DNA from: Frateuria sp. Soil773
Lineage (GTDB): Bacteria; Pseudomonadota; Gammaproteobacteria; Xanthomonadales; Rhodanobacteraceae
Assembly: GCF_001428405.1 (NCBI RefSeq)
Contig: NZ_LMSL01000041.1
Span: 2,081-54,339 of the forward strand
Length of the DNA stretch: 52,259 bases
Direction: 5' to 3'
Under the pieces are notes generated by a model. It worked only from the letters and a program-made list of their open reading frames with translations. It searched no databases and was not told the origin of the DNA. The translations under genes and the position numbers were made by a program. Of the stretch, positions 33,440 through 42,461 are shown piece by piece (position 1 is the stretch's first letter; each line of letters opens with the position of its first letter).

Positions 33440-34585
33440 TCACTCCAGCGACTTCGACGTGCCCAGCCATTGCCCGATGTAGCGCAGCACCGCCTCCTTG
33501 ACGGCATGCTCGTCGTCCCCGCCCTGGCGGCTCTTCAACATCTTCTGAATGAGCGCGTCGCTGCTGGAACGGATCAGCGCGCGCGACTCCTGCGCCTTGC
33601 CGATCTGCGTCGCGATGGACCCTTCGCCCATGCAACTGGCGAGCCCCTTGTCCACCTGGATCTTATGGATGCTGCTGATACTTCCGCCCGATACGACACC
33701 GTCGCCGCCGACATCGTCGACATCCACACTGCCCGGCAGGGCATCCCTGCTCTGCCCATGCGGCTCCTTGGTTTTCGCACTCAACTGCGCGGAAATCCGT
33801 GCCCCCACCTTGCCGTCCTTGCCGGTGTCTTCCTGGCCGAAATAGATCACGCTATCGGTCGACCTGGCGGCCGACAGATATCCAGTGCACCCCCTGCACG
33901 GCGTCAGGGTGGAAAAAATGATGCTTCTTTCGGGAATGGCCGTTGCCGTCGGGTTGTCGCGGAAATAGGAGAGCAGCATGCTGACCTCCGCATGGCGGTA
34001 CGACCCGGTATTGATACCTGCGGCGAGAATCTTGCCCTGGTCGCTCACCAGCAGAGCGCCGACGTAGTTCTTCAGACCCTCGTAGCTCTCTTCACTGCTG
34101 ATATCCACCAGCGAATAAGCGGCCAGCATGTAATACCGCAAGGCCCGCGCCAGCCCTTTCTCTCTGCTGCCGGCGGGAAGATCGAGATCCTTGCTCAGTC
34201 CGGCCGCGGCGGCGTAGAGCCCACCGCCGGTGAGCGGTGCCGCCAACGCCATTGCCCCCAGCCGCCGCGGCCACTTCTTCGTCACCTGCACGACCGGGGT
34301 TACCTCGACCGCTCCGTCGCCCTCGGCGGACTTGAGCGTGTCCATGTGCTTGACCTTGATCAATGGATAATGCTTGATCCACAAGGCTTCCAGGCTATTG
34401 GTATAGATCGTCGCCTTGTTGGACTTCGCCTTGGCCTGCAAGGCGTTGACCACGGCCGGCAGCTTGGCGCTGCTGGACTCGTAGTACTTGAAATTCTTGC
34501 CATCGATGAAGCCGGCGATATTCGCCCCGGCCGTCGGCGTCTGTATCGAAGGTGTCTGAAAGAAATCGTAGAGTTTCTGCGGCAT
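33440..34585 (-). CDS. cytidine-deaminase-fold protein (Bd3614-like), putative T6SS effector
   Basis: 381 residues. A complete zinc-deaminase signature is present: His198-Ala-Glu200 (YRHAEVSML), then Pro229-Cys230-Arg-Gly-Cys233 (TLTPCRGCTGYLS), with the preceding strands GALLVSDQGKILAAGINTG and the following strand SVIYFGQED as in the deaminase fold. The N-terminal 150 residues are of unknown function and include a hydrophobic stretch AMALAAPLTGGGLYAAAA (about 111-128) that might aid membrane passage. From memory the core is closest to the Bd3614-like deaminases of Bdellovibrio. It is the cargo gene closest to clpV (60 nt after this gene's start, on the upstream side). Substrate (DNA, RNA or nucleotide) unknown. 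Confidence 0.8.
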   Translation of the reverse strand: MPQKLYDFFQTPSIQTPTAGANIAGFIDGKNFKYYESSSAKLPAVVNALQAKAKSNKATIYTNSLEALWIKHYPLIKVKHMDTLKSAEGDGAVEVTPVVQVTKKWPRRLGAMALAAPLTGGGLYAAAAGLSKDLDLPAGSREKGLARALRYYMLAAYSLVDISSEESYEGLKNYVGALLVSDQGKILAAGINTGSYRHAEVSMLLSYFRDNPTATAIPERSIIFSTLTPCRGCTGYLSAARSTDSVIYFGQEDTGKDGKVGARISAQLSAKTKEPHGQSRDALPGSVDVDDVGGDGVVSGGSISSIHKIQVDKGLASCMGEGSIATQIGKAQESRALIRSSSDALIQKMLKSRQGGDDEHAVKEAVLRYIGQWLGTSKSLE

Positions 34586-34645
34586 GCCTCGCCCCTGAAA
34601 CGGCCTCTCCTTCGCACGGAGAGGCCGGTCGTTCGTTCCGGAATC

Positions 34646-37384
34646 TCAACCAAATGCGTACGAGAAATCCCCGCTCGCCGCGCCCACCCGCACCCCCGTC
34701 ACCGGCACGCCCTCGATCATCCGGTTGAGGAACTCGCGGCTGATGTCCGGCAGCATGGTGTTGGTCAGGATCGCGTCGATCATGCGGCCGCCCGATTCGC
34801 TCTCGGTGCAGCGGCTCACCACCAGCTTCACCACGTCCTCGCCGTACTCGAACGGGATCTTGTAGCGGGCCTCGATGCGCTTCTTGATGCGGTTCAACTG
34901 CAACTTCACGATCTCGCCCAGCATCGCTTCGCTGAGCGGGTAGTACGGGATCGTCACCAGGCGCCCCAGCAGCGCCGGCGGGAACACCTTCAGCAGCGGG
35001 TCGCGCAGCGCCTTGGCGATGCCCTCGGGCTCGGGCATCAGCTCCGGGTCCTTGCACAGGCCGGCGATCAGGTCGGTGCCGGCGTTGGTGGTGAGCAGGA
35101 TCAGCGTGTTCTTGAAATCGATCTGGCGGCCTTCGCCGTCTTCCATCACGCCCTTGTCGAACACCTGGAAGAAGATCTCGTGCACGTCCGGGTGCGCCTT
35201 CTCCACCTCGTCCAGCAGCACCACCGAGTACGGCTTGCGGCGCACCGCCTCGGTGAGCACGCCGCCCTCGCCGTAGCCGACGTAGCCCGGAGGCGCGCCC
35301 TTGAGCGTGGAGACGGTGTGCGCCTCCTGGAACTCGCTCATGTTGATGGTGATGACGTTCTGCTCGCCGCCGTACAGCGCCTCGGCCAGCGCCAGCGCGG
35401 TCTCGGTCTTGCCCACGCCGGAGGTGCCGGCGAGCATGAACACGCCGATCGGCTTGTTCGGGTTGTCCAGGCCGGCGCGACTGGTCTGGATGCGCTTGGC
35501 GATCATCTCCATCGCGTGGTCCTGGCCGATCACGCGCTTGCCCATCAGGCCGGCCAGGTTCATCACGGTCTCGAGTTCGCTCTTGACCATGCGGCCGACC
35601 GGGATGCCGGTCCAGTCGGACACCACCGAGCCCACCGCCACGTAATCGACGGTGGGCAGGATCAGCGGGTTCTCGCCCTGGCGTTCGGCCAACTGCGCCT
35701 GCAGCTCCTTGAGCTGGGCCAGCGTGGCGGCACGCGCGGCATCGTCGAGGCCGGCGGGCGCTTCGGGCGCGGCTTCGGCCTCGGCGTTGGCGGCTTCCTC
35801 CAGCCGGCTGCCGGTGCCTTCCACCGGCGCGGCATCGCCGCGCAACCGGGCGCGCAGGGCGAGGATCTGTTCGACCAGGGCCTTCTCGGCCTGCCAGTCG
35901 GCCTCGAGCTTTTCCAGCCGCGCCTGCTGCGCGGCGAGCTTCCCGCTGGCCGAGGCTTCCCGCTCGGCCACTTCCACGCCTACGCTCTTCTCGCGGGCGA
36001 TGATCGCCAGCTCGGTCTCCAGCGCCTGGATGCGCTTGCGGGTGTCGTCCACTTCCGGCGGCACGGCGTGCTGGCTCACCGCCACGCGCGCGCAGGCGGT
36101 GTCGAGCAGGCTCACCGCCTTGTCCGGCAACTGGCGCGCGGGGATGTAGCGGTGCGACAGCTTCACCGCCGCCTCCAGCGCCTCGTCCAGCACCTGCACG
36201 CGATGGTGCTTCTCCATCACGCTGGCGACGCCGCGCATCATCAGGATGCCCTTCTCCTCGCTCGGCTCGTCCACCTGCACGGTCTGGAAGCGGCGGGTGA
36301 GCGCGGGGTCCTTCTCGATGTGCTTCTTGTACTCGGCCCAGGTGGTGGCGCCCACGGTGCGCAGGTTGCCGCGCGCCAGCGCGGGCTTGAGCAGGTTGGC
36401 CGCGTCGCCGGTGCCGGCCGCGCCGCCGGCGCCGACCAGGGTGTGCGCCTCGTCGATGAACAGGATGATCGGCCGGGGCGAGGACTGCACTTCCTCGATC
36501 ACCTGGCGCAGCCGGTTCTCGAACTCGCCCTTCATGCTGGCGCCGGCCTGCAGCAGGCCGACGTCGAGCGTGCGCAGCTCCACGTCCTTGAGCTGCGGCG
36601 GCACGTCGCCCTGGGCGATGCGCAGGGCGAAGCCCTCGACCACCGCGGTCTTGCCCACGCCGGCCTCGCCGACCAGCATCGGGTTGTTCTGGCGGCGGCG
36701 CATCAGGATGTCCACCACCTGGCGGATCTCCTCGTCGCGGCCCACGATCGGATCGACCTTGCCGCTGCGCGCCTGCTCGGTGAGGTCGACGGTGAACTGC
36801 CTGAGCGCCTCCTGCTTGCCCATCTGCGCCGGGCCCATCGCGCCGCTGGCCTCGCCCGGCGCGGCGCCGCCGCCCATCCTGAAGCCGTCGCTGGCGGCCT
36901 GGCCGTCCTCGGGCGAGCCGGACACGACTTCGGCGAATTTCTCCACCAGGGTCTCGGGCTTGATCTTGTCGAACTCGGCCGAGATGCCGGCCAGCGCGTT
37001 GCGCAGGTGGCGCGTGCGCAGCGCGCCGACCATCAGGTAGCCGGTGCGCACCTGCGCCTCGCCGAACATCAGCGTGGCGAACACCCAGCCGCGCTCCACC
37101 GCTTCCTCCACGTTGGAGGACAGGTCGGTGATGGTAGTGGAGCCGCGCGGCAGCTTGTCCAGCGCGTCGGTGACGTCGCGCGCCAGGTTGGACGGGTTGA
37201 GGTTGAACTGCTTGACGATGCGGTGCAGGTCCGAGTCCTGCAGTTGCAGGATCTGGTGGACCCAGTGCACCAGTTCCACGTACGGGTTGCCCCGCAGCTT
37301 GCAGAACACGGTGGCGCTCTCGATGCCCCGGTAGGCCAGCTTGTTGAGTTTGCCGAACAAGGCGCTGCGACTGATCTCTGCCAT
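34646..37384 (-). CDS. clpV: T6SS sheath-recycling AAA+ ATPase ClpV (TssH)
   Basis: 912 residues from the ATG at 37384 (MAEISRSALFGKLNKLA); this start matches the family N-terminus. Clp-N repeats occupy about 1-150. The first AAA domain has Walker A GEAGVGKTA and Walker B IILFIDEAHTLVGAGG. A ClpB-like middle coiled coil follows, then a second AAA domain with GTSGVGKTE and VVLLDEVEKAHPDV. It disassembles contracted TssB/TssC sheath. It starts 169 nt after tssG; that gap contains a perfect 16-bp palindrome (37412-37427) that might terminate or process the transcript. Confidence 0.97.
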   Translation of the reverse strand: MAEISRSALFGKLNKLAYRGIESATVFCKLRGNPYVELVHWVHQILQLQDSDLHRIVKQFNLNPSNLARDVTDALDKLPRGSTTITDLSSNVEEAVERGWVFATLMFGEAQVRTGYLMVGALRTRHLRNALAGISAEFDKIKPETLVEKFAEVVSGSPEDGQAASDGFRMGGGAAPGEASGAMGPAQMGKQEALRQFTVDLTEQARSGKVDPIVGRDEEIRQVVDILMRRRQNNPMLVGEAGVGKTAVVEGFALRIAQGDVPPQLKDVELRTLDVGLLQAGASMKGEFENRLRQVIEEVQSSPRPIILFIDEAHTLVGAGGAAGTGDAANLLKPALARGNLRTVGATTWAEYKKHIEKDPALTRRFQTVQVDEPSEEKGILMMRGVASVMEKHHRVQVLDEALEAAVKLSHRYIPARQLPDKAVSLLDTACARVAVSQHAVPPEVDDTRKRIQALETELAIIAREKSVGVEVAEREASASGKLAAQQARLEKLEADWQAEKALVEQILALRARLRGDAAPVEGTGSRLEEAANAEAEAAPEAPAGLDDAARAATLAQLKELQAQLAERQGENPLILPTVDYVAVGSVVSDWTGIPVGRMVKSELETVMNLAGLMGKRVIGQDHAMEMIAKRIQTSRAGLDNPNKPIGVFMLAGTSGVGKTETALALAEALYGGEQNVITINMSEFQEAHTVSTLKGAPPGYVGYGEGGVLTEAVRRKPYSVVLLDEVEKAHPDVHEIFFQVFDKGVMEDGEGRQIDFKNTLILLTTNAGTDLIAGLCKDPELMPEPEGIAKALRDPLLKVFPPALLGRLVTIPYYPLSEAMLGEIVKLQLNRIKKRIEARYKIPFEYGEDVVKLVVSRCTESESGGRMIDAILTNTMLPDISREFLNRMIEGVPVTGVRVGAASGDFSYAFG

Positions 37385-37553
37385 GAACCTACCCCTGGAA
37401 TGACGATGACGGCCGCCCGCGGGCGGCATCGATGGAAGAAAAGCCGGCGCGGCCGCCCACGCGCGGATGCGCGCGGCGGCCAGCCGGAACGCCGCGATTC
37501 CGCCTGCGCGGAAGCGGCGCGGGAAACGTGCGGGAGCGCTTCGCCGCCATGCC

Positions 37554-38576
37554 CTACCCCGCCGGCCTGAGCACGACGTGGTCGGCGTCGGCGTCCCGCT
37601 GCAGCCGGCCCATCCAGGTGGTGAGCCCGATGCGGCCGGCCCGGCCCAGCCGCGTGACGGGCACCTCGGCCTTGTTCAGCACCAACTGCACGTCCCAGGC
37701 CATCTCCTCGCCGAGGTACGCGCCGACGGCCGCCGTCAGTTGCTTGAGCGCGCCGCCGCCGGGCAGGAAATCGTTGAAGCGGGCCCGGTCCAGCGGCCCG
37801 ATGCGCAGCCGGAAGCGGTGCTGCGAACCGCGCACGTAGCGGCCGAGCACGGCGGTGCGGCCCATCGCGGCGACGTCGCGCGAGCGCCCCAGGCGCAGGA
37901 GCGAGGACGCCGGCAGCCCCATCCACTCGGCCACGAACTCGACCACCCGCACCGGCACGCGGAAAAAGTGCTGCAACAGGCTGCGCAGGCCCTCCGCGTT
38001 GCGCGCCTGCGGCAGCAGGCGTCCGGCGAAGAAGCGCTTGAACGAGTCCGGCAGCGCGTCGCGCCCGTCAAGGTGCGGCGTGGCGAGCCCGATCAGCGCG
38101 CCGACGTACAGCCGGAAGCGGTCCTCGTCCGGGCGGTCGAGCTGCACGGTCGGCTGCGCGTCGGCCCAGGCCCGGTAGAACAGGCTCATCATGCGGTGGT
38201 GGAAGACGTCGGCGAAGGCGACCAGGGTCGGATCCTTCGCGTTGAGCTGGCGGTCGAGCGCGAATTCGGTCAGGTGCAGCGGCAGCGGCGCGTTCGGCCC
38301 GAACAGGCCGAAGAACAGCCCGTGCATGCGCGCGGGGCGGCCGTCGCCGCCGGCCTCGAAGCGGTCGACCATGCGCGGCGCGAACGCCAGCGACGGCGTC
38401 TGGCACAGGCGCACGAAGTCTTCCGACGGCTTGGTCGAGCGGCCCAGCCGCGGCCGGCCGGGGAACGCGCATTCGAGCCGGCGCACGGCCTCGAAGAACT
38501 CGAAGTCCTCCGGGCTCGCGCGCAGCGCCTCCTGCAGCGCTACAGGATCTGCCGCTTGCCGAGCCGTGCCGGCCAT
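37554..38576 (-). CDS. tssG: T6SS baseplate protein TssG
   Basis: 340 residues from the ATG at 38576. Family landmarks are FEFFEAVRRLECAFPGRPRLG, LFGPNAPLPLHLTEFAL and FRVPVRVVEFVAEWM. With TssF and TssE it forms the baseplate wedge. The start lies inside the 3' end of tssF (37-bp overlap with the tssF stop at 38540), indicating coupled translation. Length is typical. Confidence 0.95.
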   Translation of the reverse strand: MAGTARQAADPVALQEALRASPEDFEFFEAVRRLECAFPGRPRLGRSTKPSEDFVRLCQTPSLAFAPRMVDRFEAGGDGRPARMHGLFFGLFGPNAPLPLHLTEFALDRQLNAKDPTLVAFADVFHHRMMSLFYRAWADAQPTVQLDRPDEDRFRLYVGALIGLATPHLDGRDALPDSFKRFFAGRLLPQARNAEGLRSLLQHFFRVPVRVVEFVAEWMGLPASSLLRLGRSRDVAAMGRTAVLGRYVRGSQHRFRLRIGPLDRARFNDFLPGGGALKQLTAAVGAYLGEEMAWDVQLVLNKAEVPVTRLGRAGRIGLTTWMGRLQRDADADHVVLRPAG

Positions 38577-40426
38577 CGCGCCACCTCGTTGCGTTCCAGG
38601 GTGCGCAGCACGGTCTCGGTGAACGAGTTCACCGAGACGTAGCGCGCGAAGAAATGCTGCATCACCGACCCCAGCAGGAAGGTGCCCGCGCCCTCGAAGG
38701 CGCCGTCGTCGCAGGTCAGGGTTATCTCCAGCCCGCGGCCGAAGGCGATCGGCCCGGGCACCGGGATGCGCCGCACCACCTGCCGGGCCGCGACCGCCTT
38801 CACCCCCTCGATCTGCCGCCGCGCGCCGGAGTCGAACTCGTCGCAGTACAGGGTCAGCATCTCGCGCAGCGCGGCGGCGCCGTCCTCGCCGCCGTCGCCA
38901 AGCAGCGACACGTAGTTCAGTTGCAGGTGGCTCAGCAGGCGCCAGGCGGTCTCGCCGCCGGCCACCGGGGCGCGCGGCTTGGTCGGGCCGGCGACGCAGC
39001 GCACCGATTCCACCGGCACGCCGGCCTCGATCGTGAAGTCGGTATGCGACTTGCCCACCGGCATCTGCAACGGCAGATCGCGGTTGGTGCACAGCAGCCG
39101 CATGCCGATCTGCCGCAGCCGGGTGGAGTACGGCGCGTCGTTGGCGTCCACCAGCGCGATGAACATCTCGTTGCCGACGTAGCTGGAGCGCGCGCCGTGC
39201 AGCTTCTGCCGCGCCGACAGCAGGCGCGGTTCGCGGCGCACGGTGTAGTACGCGGCGCCGCCGCTGTGCCAGGTGCGCTCGTCGCCGCCGTAGAACGGCT
39301 GGAAGCGCTGCTCCGGCTCCTGCCGGTCGCCGAAGCCGTCGACCTCGTCGATGCTGTGGATCTCGAAATCCATCGGCCGGGTGCGGTCGGCGAGCACGTG
39401 GTACTCGGCCTTGCCCTGCTGCAGGTGGATGCGGTCGGCGCGGCGCGGGAACAGGTTGGCCGCCGGCGTGCAGAACAGGCGGAAATTGCCGGCGTCCACC
39501 GCGTTGTGCAGGCGCGCGACGCTGCGGTCGAACAGCACCACGATCTCGAACTCGCTGCCCTGCGAGCGCGCCAGCGCGGCGCGCAGGCCGGTGAAGACCG
39601 CGAACAGGAAGCGCTCCGGGCAGGCGAAGTATTCCTGCAGCAGGCGGTAGCCGCTGAACGAGCGGCCGCCGTAGGGAAGCAGCGCCTCGTCATCGTCGAA
39701 GCCCTTGGCGCGGATCGCGCCGGCCTCGAAGTGCTCGGCGATCGCGCCGCCGCCGGCGCCCTTGGCGCGCACCACGTAGCCGACGGCATTGCCGAGCAGT
39801 TGCTCGTACAGCCGCTTGGGCAGTTCGTCCGCACCGGCGATGAACACCGGCAGCTCGTCCAGCGCCAGCATGTTCGCCTGCGCGCCGGCGGTGACCGCGA
39901 ACTTCAGCCGCAGCCCCGCGCGCACCGGCTTGCCGGCGGGGATCGGCACGCCCGCGGCCGCGATGGCGGCGGGGCTCTCGAAATACTTCGCCTCGGCCAG
40001 CTCCAGCGGCCACAGCGTAACGTCGTGCGCGGTGCGGTATTCGCAGGCGGTGCGGTCGTCGCGCGCGACCAGGCCGCGCAGCGCCGTGTGGCGCGGCACC
40101 GTATGCCCGGCGACCAGGGCGCTCTCGCGCAGGTCCGGCCGCATCTGCACCACCGCCATCGAGGGCACCGGCGCCAGGTAATGCGGATAGACCATTTCCA
40201 TCAGGTGCTGGGTGAATACCGGGTACTGCGCGTCCAGCTTCAGTTGCACGCGCGCCGCCAGGAAGGCGAAGCCTTCCAGCAGCCGCTCCACGTAGGGGTC
40301 GGCGCACTCGAAGCCTTCCAGACCCAGGCGCCCGGCGATCTTCGGGTACTCGCGCGCGAACTCGCCGCCCATCTCGCGGACGTGCTGCAACTCGCGGTTG
40401 TAGTAGCGCAGCAGGCGGGGGTCCAT
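38540..40426 (-). CDS. tssF: T6SS baseplate protein TssF (VasA/ImpG)
   Basis: 628 residues from the ATG at 40426. The N-terminal signature MDPRLLRYYNRELQHVREMGGEFAREYPK-like start is typical, followed by DPYVERLLEGFAFLAARVQLKLD and YPHYLAPVPSMAVVQ; the C-terminus contains FARYVSVNSFTETV. It is the large wedge component of the baseplate. The start is 2 nt after the tssE stop, and its 3' end overlaps tssG. Confidence 0.96.
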   Translation of the reverse strand: MDPRLLRYYNRELQHVREMGGEFAREYPKIAGRLGLEGFECADPYVERLLEGFAFLAARVQLKLDAQYPVFTQHLMEMVYPHYLAPVPSMAVVQMRPDLRESALVAGHTVPRHTALRGLVARDDRTACEYRTAHDVTLWPLELAEAKYFESPAAIAAAGVPIPAGKPVRAGLRLKFAVTAGAQANMLALDELPVFIAGADELPKRLYEQLLGNAVGYVVRAKGAGGGAIAEHFEAGAIRAKGFDDDEALLPYGGRSFSGYRLLQEYFACPERFLFAVFTGLRAALARSQGSEFEIVVLFDRSVARLHNAVDAGNFRLFCTPAANLFPRRADRIHLQQGKAEYHVLADRTRPMDFEIHSIDEVDGFGDRQEPEQRFQPFYGGDERTWHSGGAAYYTVRREPRLLSARQKLHGARSSYVGNEMFIALVDANDAPYSTRLRQIGMRLLCTNRDLPLQMPVGKSHTDFTIEAGVPVESVRCVAGPTKPRAPVAGGETAWRLLSHLQLNYVSLLGDGGEDGAAALREMLTLYCDEFDSGARRQIEGVKAVAARQVVRRIPVPGPIAFGRGLEITLTCDDGAFEGAGTFLLGSVMQHFFARYVSVNSFTETVLRTLERNEVARWPARLGKRQIL

Positions 40427-40428
40427 GG

Positions 40429-40932
40429 TCAGCCGAAACTTTCCGATACGTTGAACTTGCCCGTCTCCAGGTCCACCTCGGTCTTCAGGTAGAGATTGAG
40501 CGGGATCGGCTGCGCCCACATCTCCGACTCGATGTTGAAGGCCAGCGACTGGCGGTCCATCCGCGATGGATCGACGTTGACCGTGACCCGCAGCGTGCCG
40601 GCGGTGAGCCGCGGCTCGTAGGCGAGGATCGCCTCCCGTATCTGGCGCTGCAGCACGCTGGCGTCGACGCCGGCCAGCACCGTGCCGGTGAGGTCGGGGA
40701 TGCCGAAGTTGAGCACCGAGCGGGCGACCTCCGGGTAGTCGTCGAGATCCTCGACGGCGGCCAGGTTCACGCAGTTCAGCAGCCACGCCATGTCGCGCGT
40801 CACGCACTCGCGCAGGCGCGTCGCCGAGATCACGCGCTTCTCGCGGCTCTCCTCGGTGCGCGACGGCTCGTCGTCGACCAGCCGGTCGAGCAGCGACGGT
40901 TGCAGCCGCTCCAGGGTGGTCAGTTCGGCCAT
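40429..40932 (-). CDS. tssE: T6SS baseplate gp25-like protein TssE
   Basis: 167 residues from the ATG at 40932 (MAELTTLERLQPSLLDRL), start chosen because it matches the TssE N-terminus. A gp25/lysozyme-like domain is visible: RECVTRDMAWLLNCVN, YPEVARSVLNFGIPDLTG, QIREAILAYEPRL and TLRVTVNVDP. It initiates sheath polymerisation at the baseplate. It sits 19 nt after tagJ. Confidence 0.95.
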   Translation of the reverse strand: MAELTTLERLQPSLLDRLVDDEPSRTEESREKRVISATRLRECVTRDMAWLLNCVNLAAVEDLDDYPEVARSVLNFGIPDLTGTVLAGVDASVLQRQIREAILAYEPRLTAGTLRVTVNVDPSRMDRQSLAFNIESEMWAQPIPLNLYLKTEVDLETGKFNVSESFG

Positions 40933-40951
40933 GGCCCGCCCGCCGTCCCGC

Positions 40952-41743
40952 TCAGGTGCCGTCGAACGCGATGACGCGGACGTCCAGCAGCGGATAGTCG
41001 CCTGCATCCGTGGCCAGCATGCGCTGGCCGTAGCCCACCTGGCAGGCGTGCCCCAGGTCGACCCAGTCGGTGCGGCGCGCCAGCGCCACCGCGCCGTCCT
41101 CGGCCCGCTCGGAGCCGGGGTAGCGGCAGGGCACGAAGCCCACCGCCTGGCCGCCGTTGGCCCAGGTCACCTGCACCGGCGCCCACACCTTGTCGCGCAG
41201 GTCGGTGGGCGCCTCGAATTTCAGTTCCTTCAGGCGCGCGAACGGCACCCAGGCATAACCGCCGTTGACCACCATCTCCAGGCACGGCCCGAAGCGCGGG
41301 TCGGCGTCAGCGATCCATTCGAACGGCACGCCGTCGATGCTGCCGCTCACCGCCTCGGCCTGCTCGAAAGCCTGTTCGCGCAAGGCCGCGGCCGGCTCGT
41401 AGCGGCCTTCGGCATGGAGTTTCAAAGCCTGCAACAGCAAGGCGAGCCACTGCGCCGGCTCGCCGATCACCCGCGGCACCTGCCTCCCGGCCAGTACCTC
41501 GATCCGCTCGCGCTCGCCGCGCAGGGCCACGCCGTAGGCGCCGGCCATCAGGGCGTTCGACGGGTCCAGCTCGCCGCACACCTTGAGCTGGTCCTGCGCC
41601 CGCTCCCACTGCCCCAGCAGGGCCAGCAACTGGAACAGGAAGACCCGGCTCCTGGCGTCCGCCGGGTTCTTGCGTACCTGCTGGACGAGCAGTTGCAGCG
41701 CCTCGTCCAGCCGTCCTTCCTTCAACATGGTTTCGGATGTCAT
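40952..41743 (-). CDS. tagJ: T6SS accessory protein TagJ (ImpE/HsiE family)
   Basis: 263 residues from the ATG at 41743. A TPR-like N-terminus (LKEGRLDEALQLLVQQVRKNPADARSRVFLFQLLALLGQWERA, helices 1-3) and a C-terminal ImpE domain (WIADADPRFGPCLEMVVNGGYAWVPF, DLRDKVWAPVQVTW, RTDWVDLG). In Pseudomonas the homologue binds the sheath protein TssB and modulates ClpV-driven disassembly. It lies between hcp and tssE. Confidence 0.93.
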   Translation of the reverse strand: MTSETMLKEGRLDEALQLLVQQVRKNPADARSRVFLFQLLALLGQWERAQDQLKVCGELDPSNALMAGAYGVALRGERERIEVLAGRQVPRVIGEPAQWLALLLQALKLHAEGRYEPAAALREQAFEQAEAVSGSIDGVPFEWIADADPRFGPCLEMVVNGGYAWVPFARLKELKFEAPTDLRDKVWAPVQVTWANGGQAVGFVPCRYPGSERAEDGAVALARRTDWVDLGHACQVGYGQRMLATDAGDYPLLDVRVIAFDGT

Positions 41744-41805
41744 GGCTCGGGCGGTCCTGGATGGGTCGGGACGAGGGCTGCGGGGTTTGCGTGCTCGGGC
41801 CGGGA

Positions 41806-42309
41806 TCAGGCCTTCGCCACGCCCTGGATGTCGAAGGTGAACTCCTTGGCGCCGCCCTTCGCGCCGCCCTTGTCGTCCTGCGGCTGGAACGAGTACTTGA
41901 ACTTGCCGAAGTGCAGGGTGATGTTCTCGGTCAGCCGGTCCTCGCCGCCGCTGCCGCCGGTGGACACCGAGGTGACCAGCACGCCTTCGGACAGCTCGAT
42001 GGTGAGGAAGTCGGTCTGCTCGCCGGTGGCATTGGTGATGTACAGCCACGCCTGTTCCACGCGACCGCCGGTGCAGCAGGCGTCGAGCAGCGCGTTGGAG
42101 CAGCCGTCCACGTACTTGGTGATGGAGATGTCCTGCACGTGCGCCTTGCCGCCGCTGGCCGAGCCCGCGCCGGTATGCAGGTCGCCGCTGTTGCTCACGC
42201 CCCACGACCAGGCGAGGATCGGCACCTCGCCCTTGTGCTTCTTGTGGTTGGACGCGCCCTCGATCTTGACCTTGCCGGCGCCGAACTTGATGTGCATGTC
42301 GAATGCCAT
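41806..42309 (-). CDS. hcp: T6SS inner-tube protein Hcp (TssD)
   Basis: 167 residues, start with GGGAGAAGG upstream. Hcp landmarks are MAFDMHIKFG, EVPILAWSWGVSNSG, DISITKYVDGCSNALL, AWLYITNATG and a C-terminal FTFDIQGVAKA. It forms hexameric rings of the tube and can carry small effectors in its lumen. It is the only hcp in the window, 62 nt upstream of tagJ and 152 nt downstream of tssC. A hairpin at 42346-42375 lies just upstream of it. Confidence 0.97.
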   Translation of the reverse strand: MAFDMHIKFGAGKVKIEGASNHKKHKGEVPILAWSWGVSNSGDLHTGAGSASGGKAHVQDISITKYVDGCSNALLDACCTGGRVEQAWLYITNATGEQTDFLTIELSEGVLVTSVSTGGSGGEDRLTENITLHFGKFKYSFQPQDDKGGAKGGAKEFTFDIQGVAKA

Positions 42310-42345
42310 GAAACCTTCTCCCTACGTCTCGTGTGGATGCCCGGA

Positions 42346-42375
42346 CCGACGACGGGCTCCGTCGCCGGTCGTCGG
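42346..42375 (-). promoter_or_regulatory. hairpin in the tssC-hcp gap
   Basis: A perfect 8-bp stem (CCGACGAC at 42346-42353 with GTCGTCGG at 42368-42375) lies 37-66 nt upstream of the hcp start and downstream of tssC. Its position fits an mRNA-processing or stabilising structure that would allow hcp to be expressed more strongly than its neighbours. No T-tract follows, so it is not a clear terminator. Confidence 0.4.
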
Positions 42376-42461
42376 CCGTGTCTTCTTGCTGGTGGATTTC
42401 CGCCTCGGCGCATCGACCCGGCCGGCGACCCGAAGCGGGCGCCGCCGTCCGGTCGTGGACG

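Noticed and set aside
37412-37427. Perfect palindrome GCCGCCCGCGGGCGGC between tssG and clpV as a terminator
   Set aside because: No T-tract, and clpV needs read-through from the same operon; in very GC-rich DNA such palindromes are common.
33407-37570. A 1387-codon plus-strand open frame opposite clpV and the second deaminase gene
   Set aside because: Antisense shadow; its Leu/His/Arg/Gln-rich translation has no motif.
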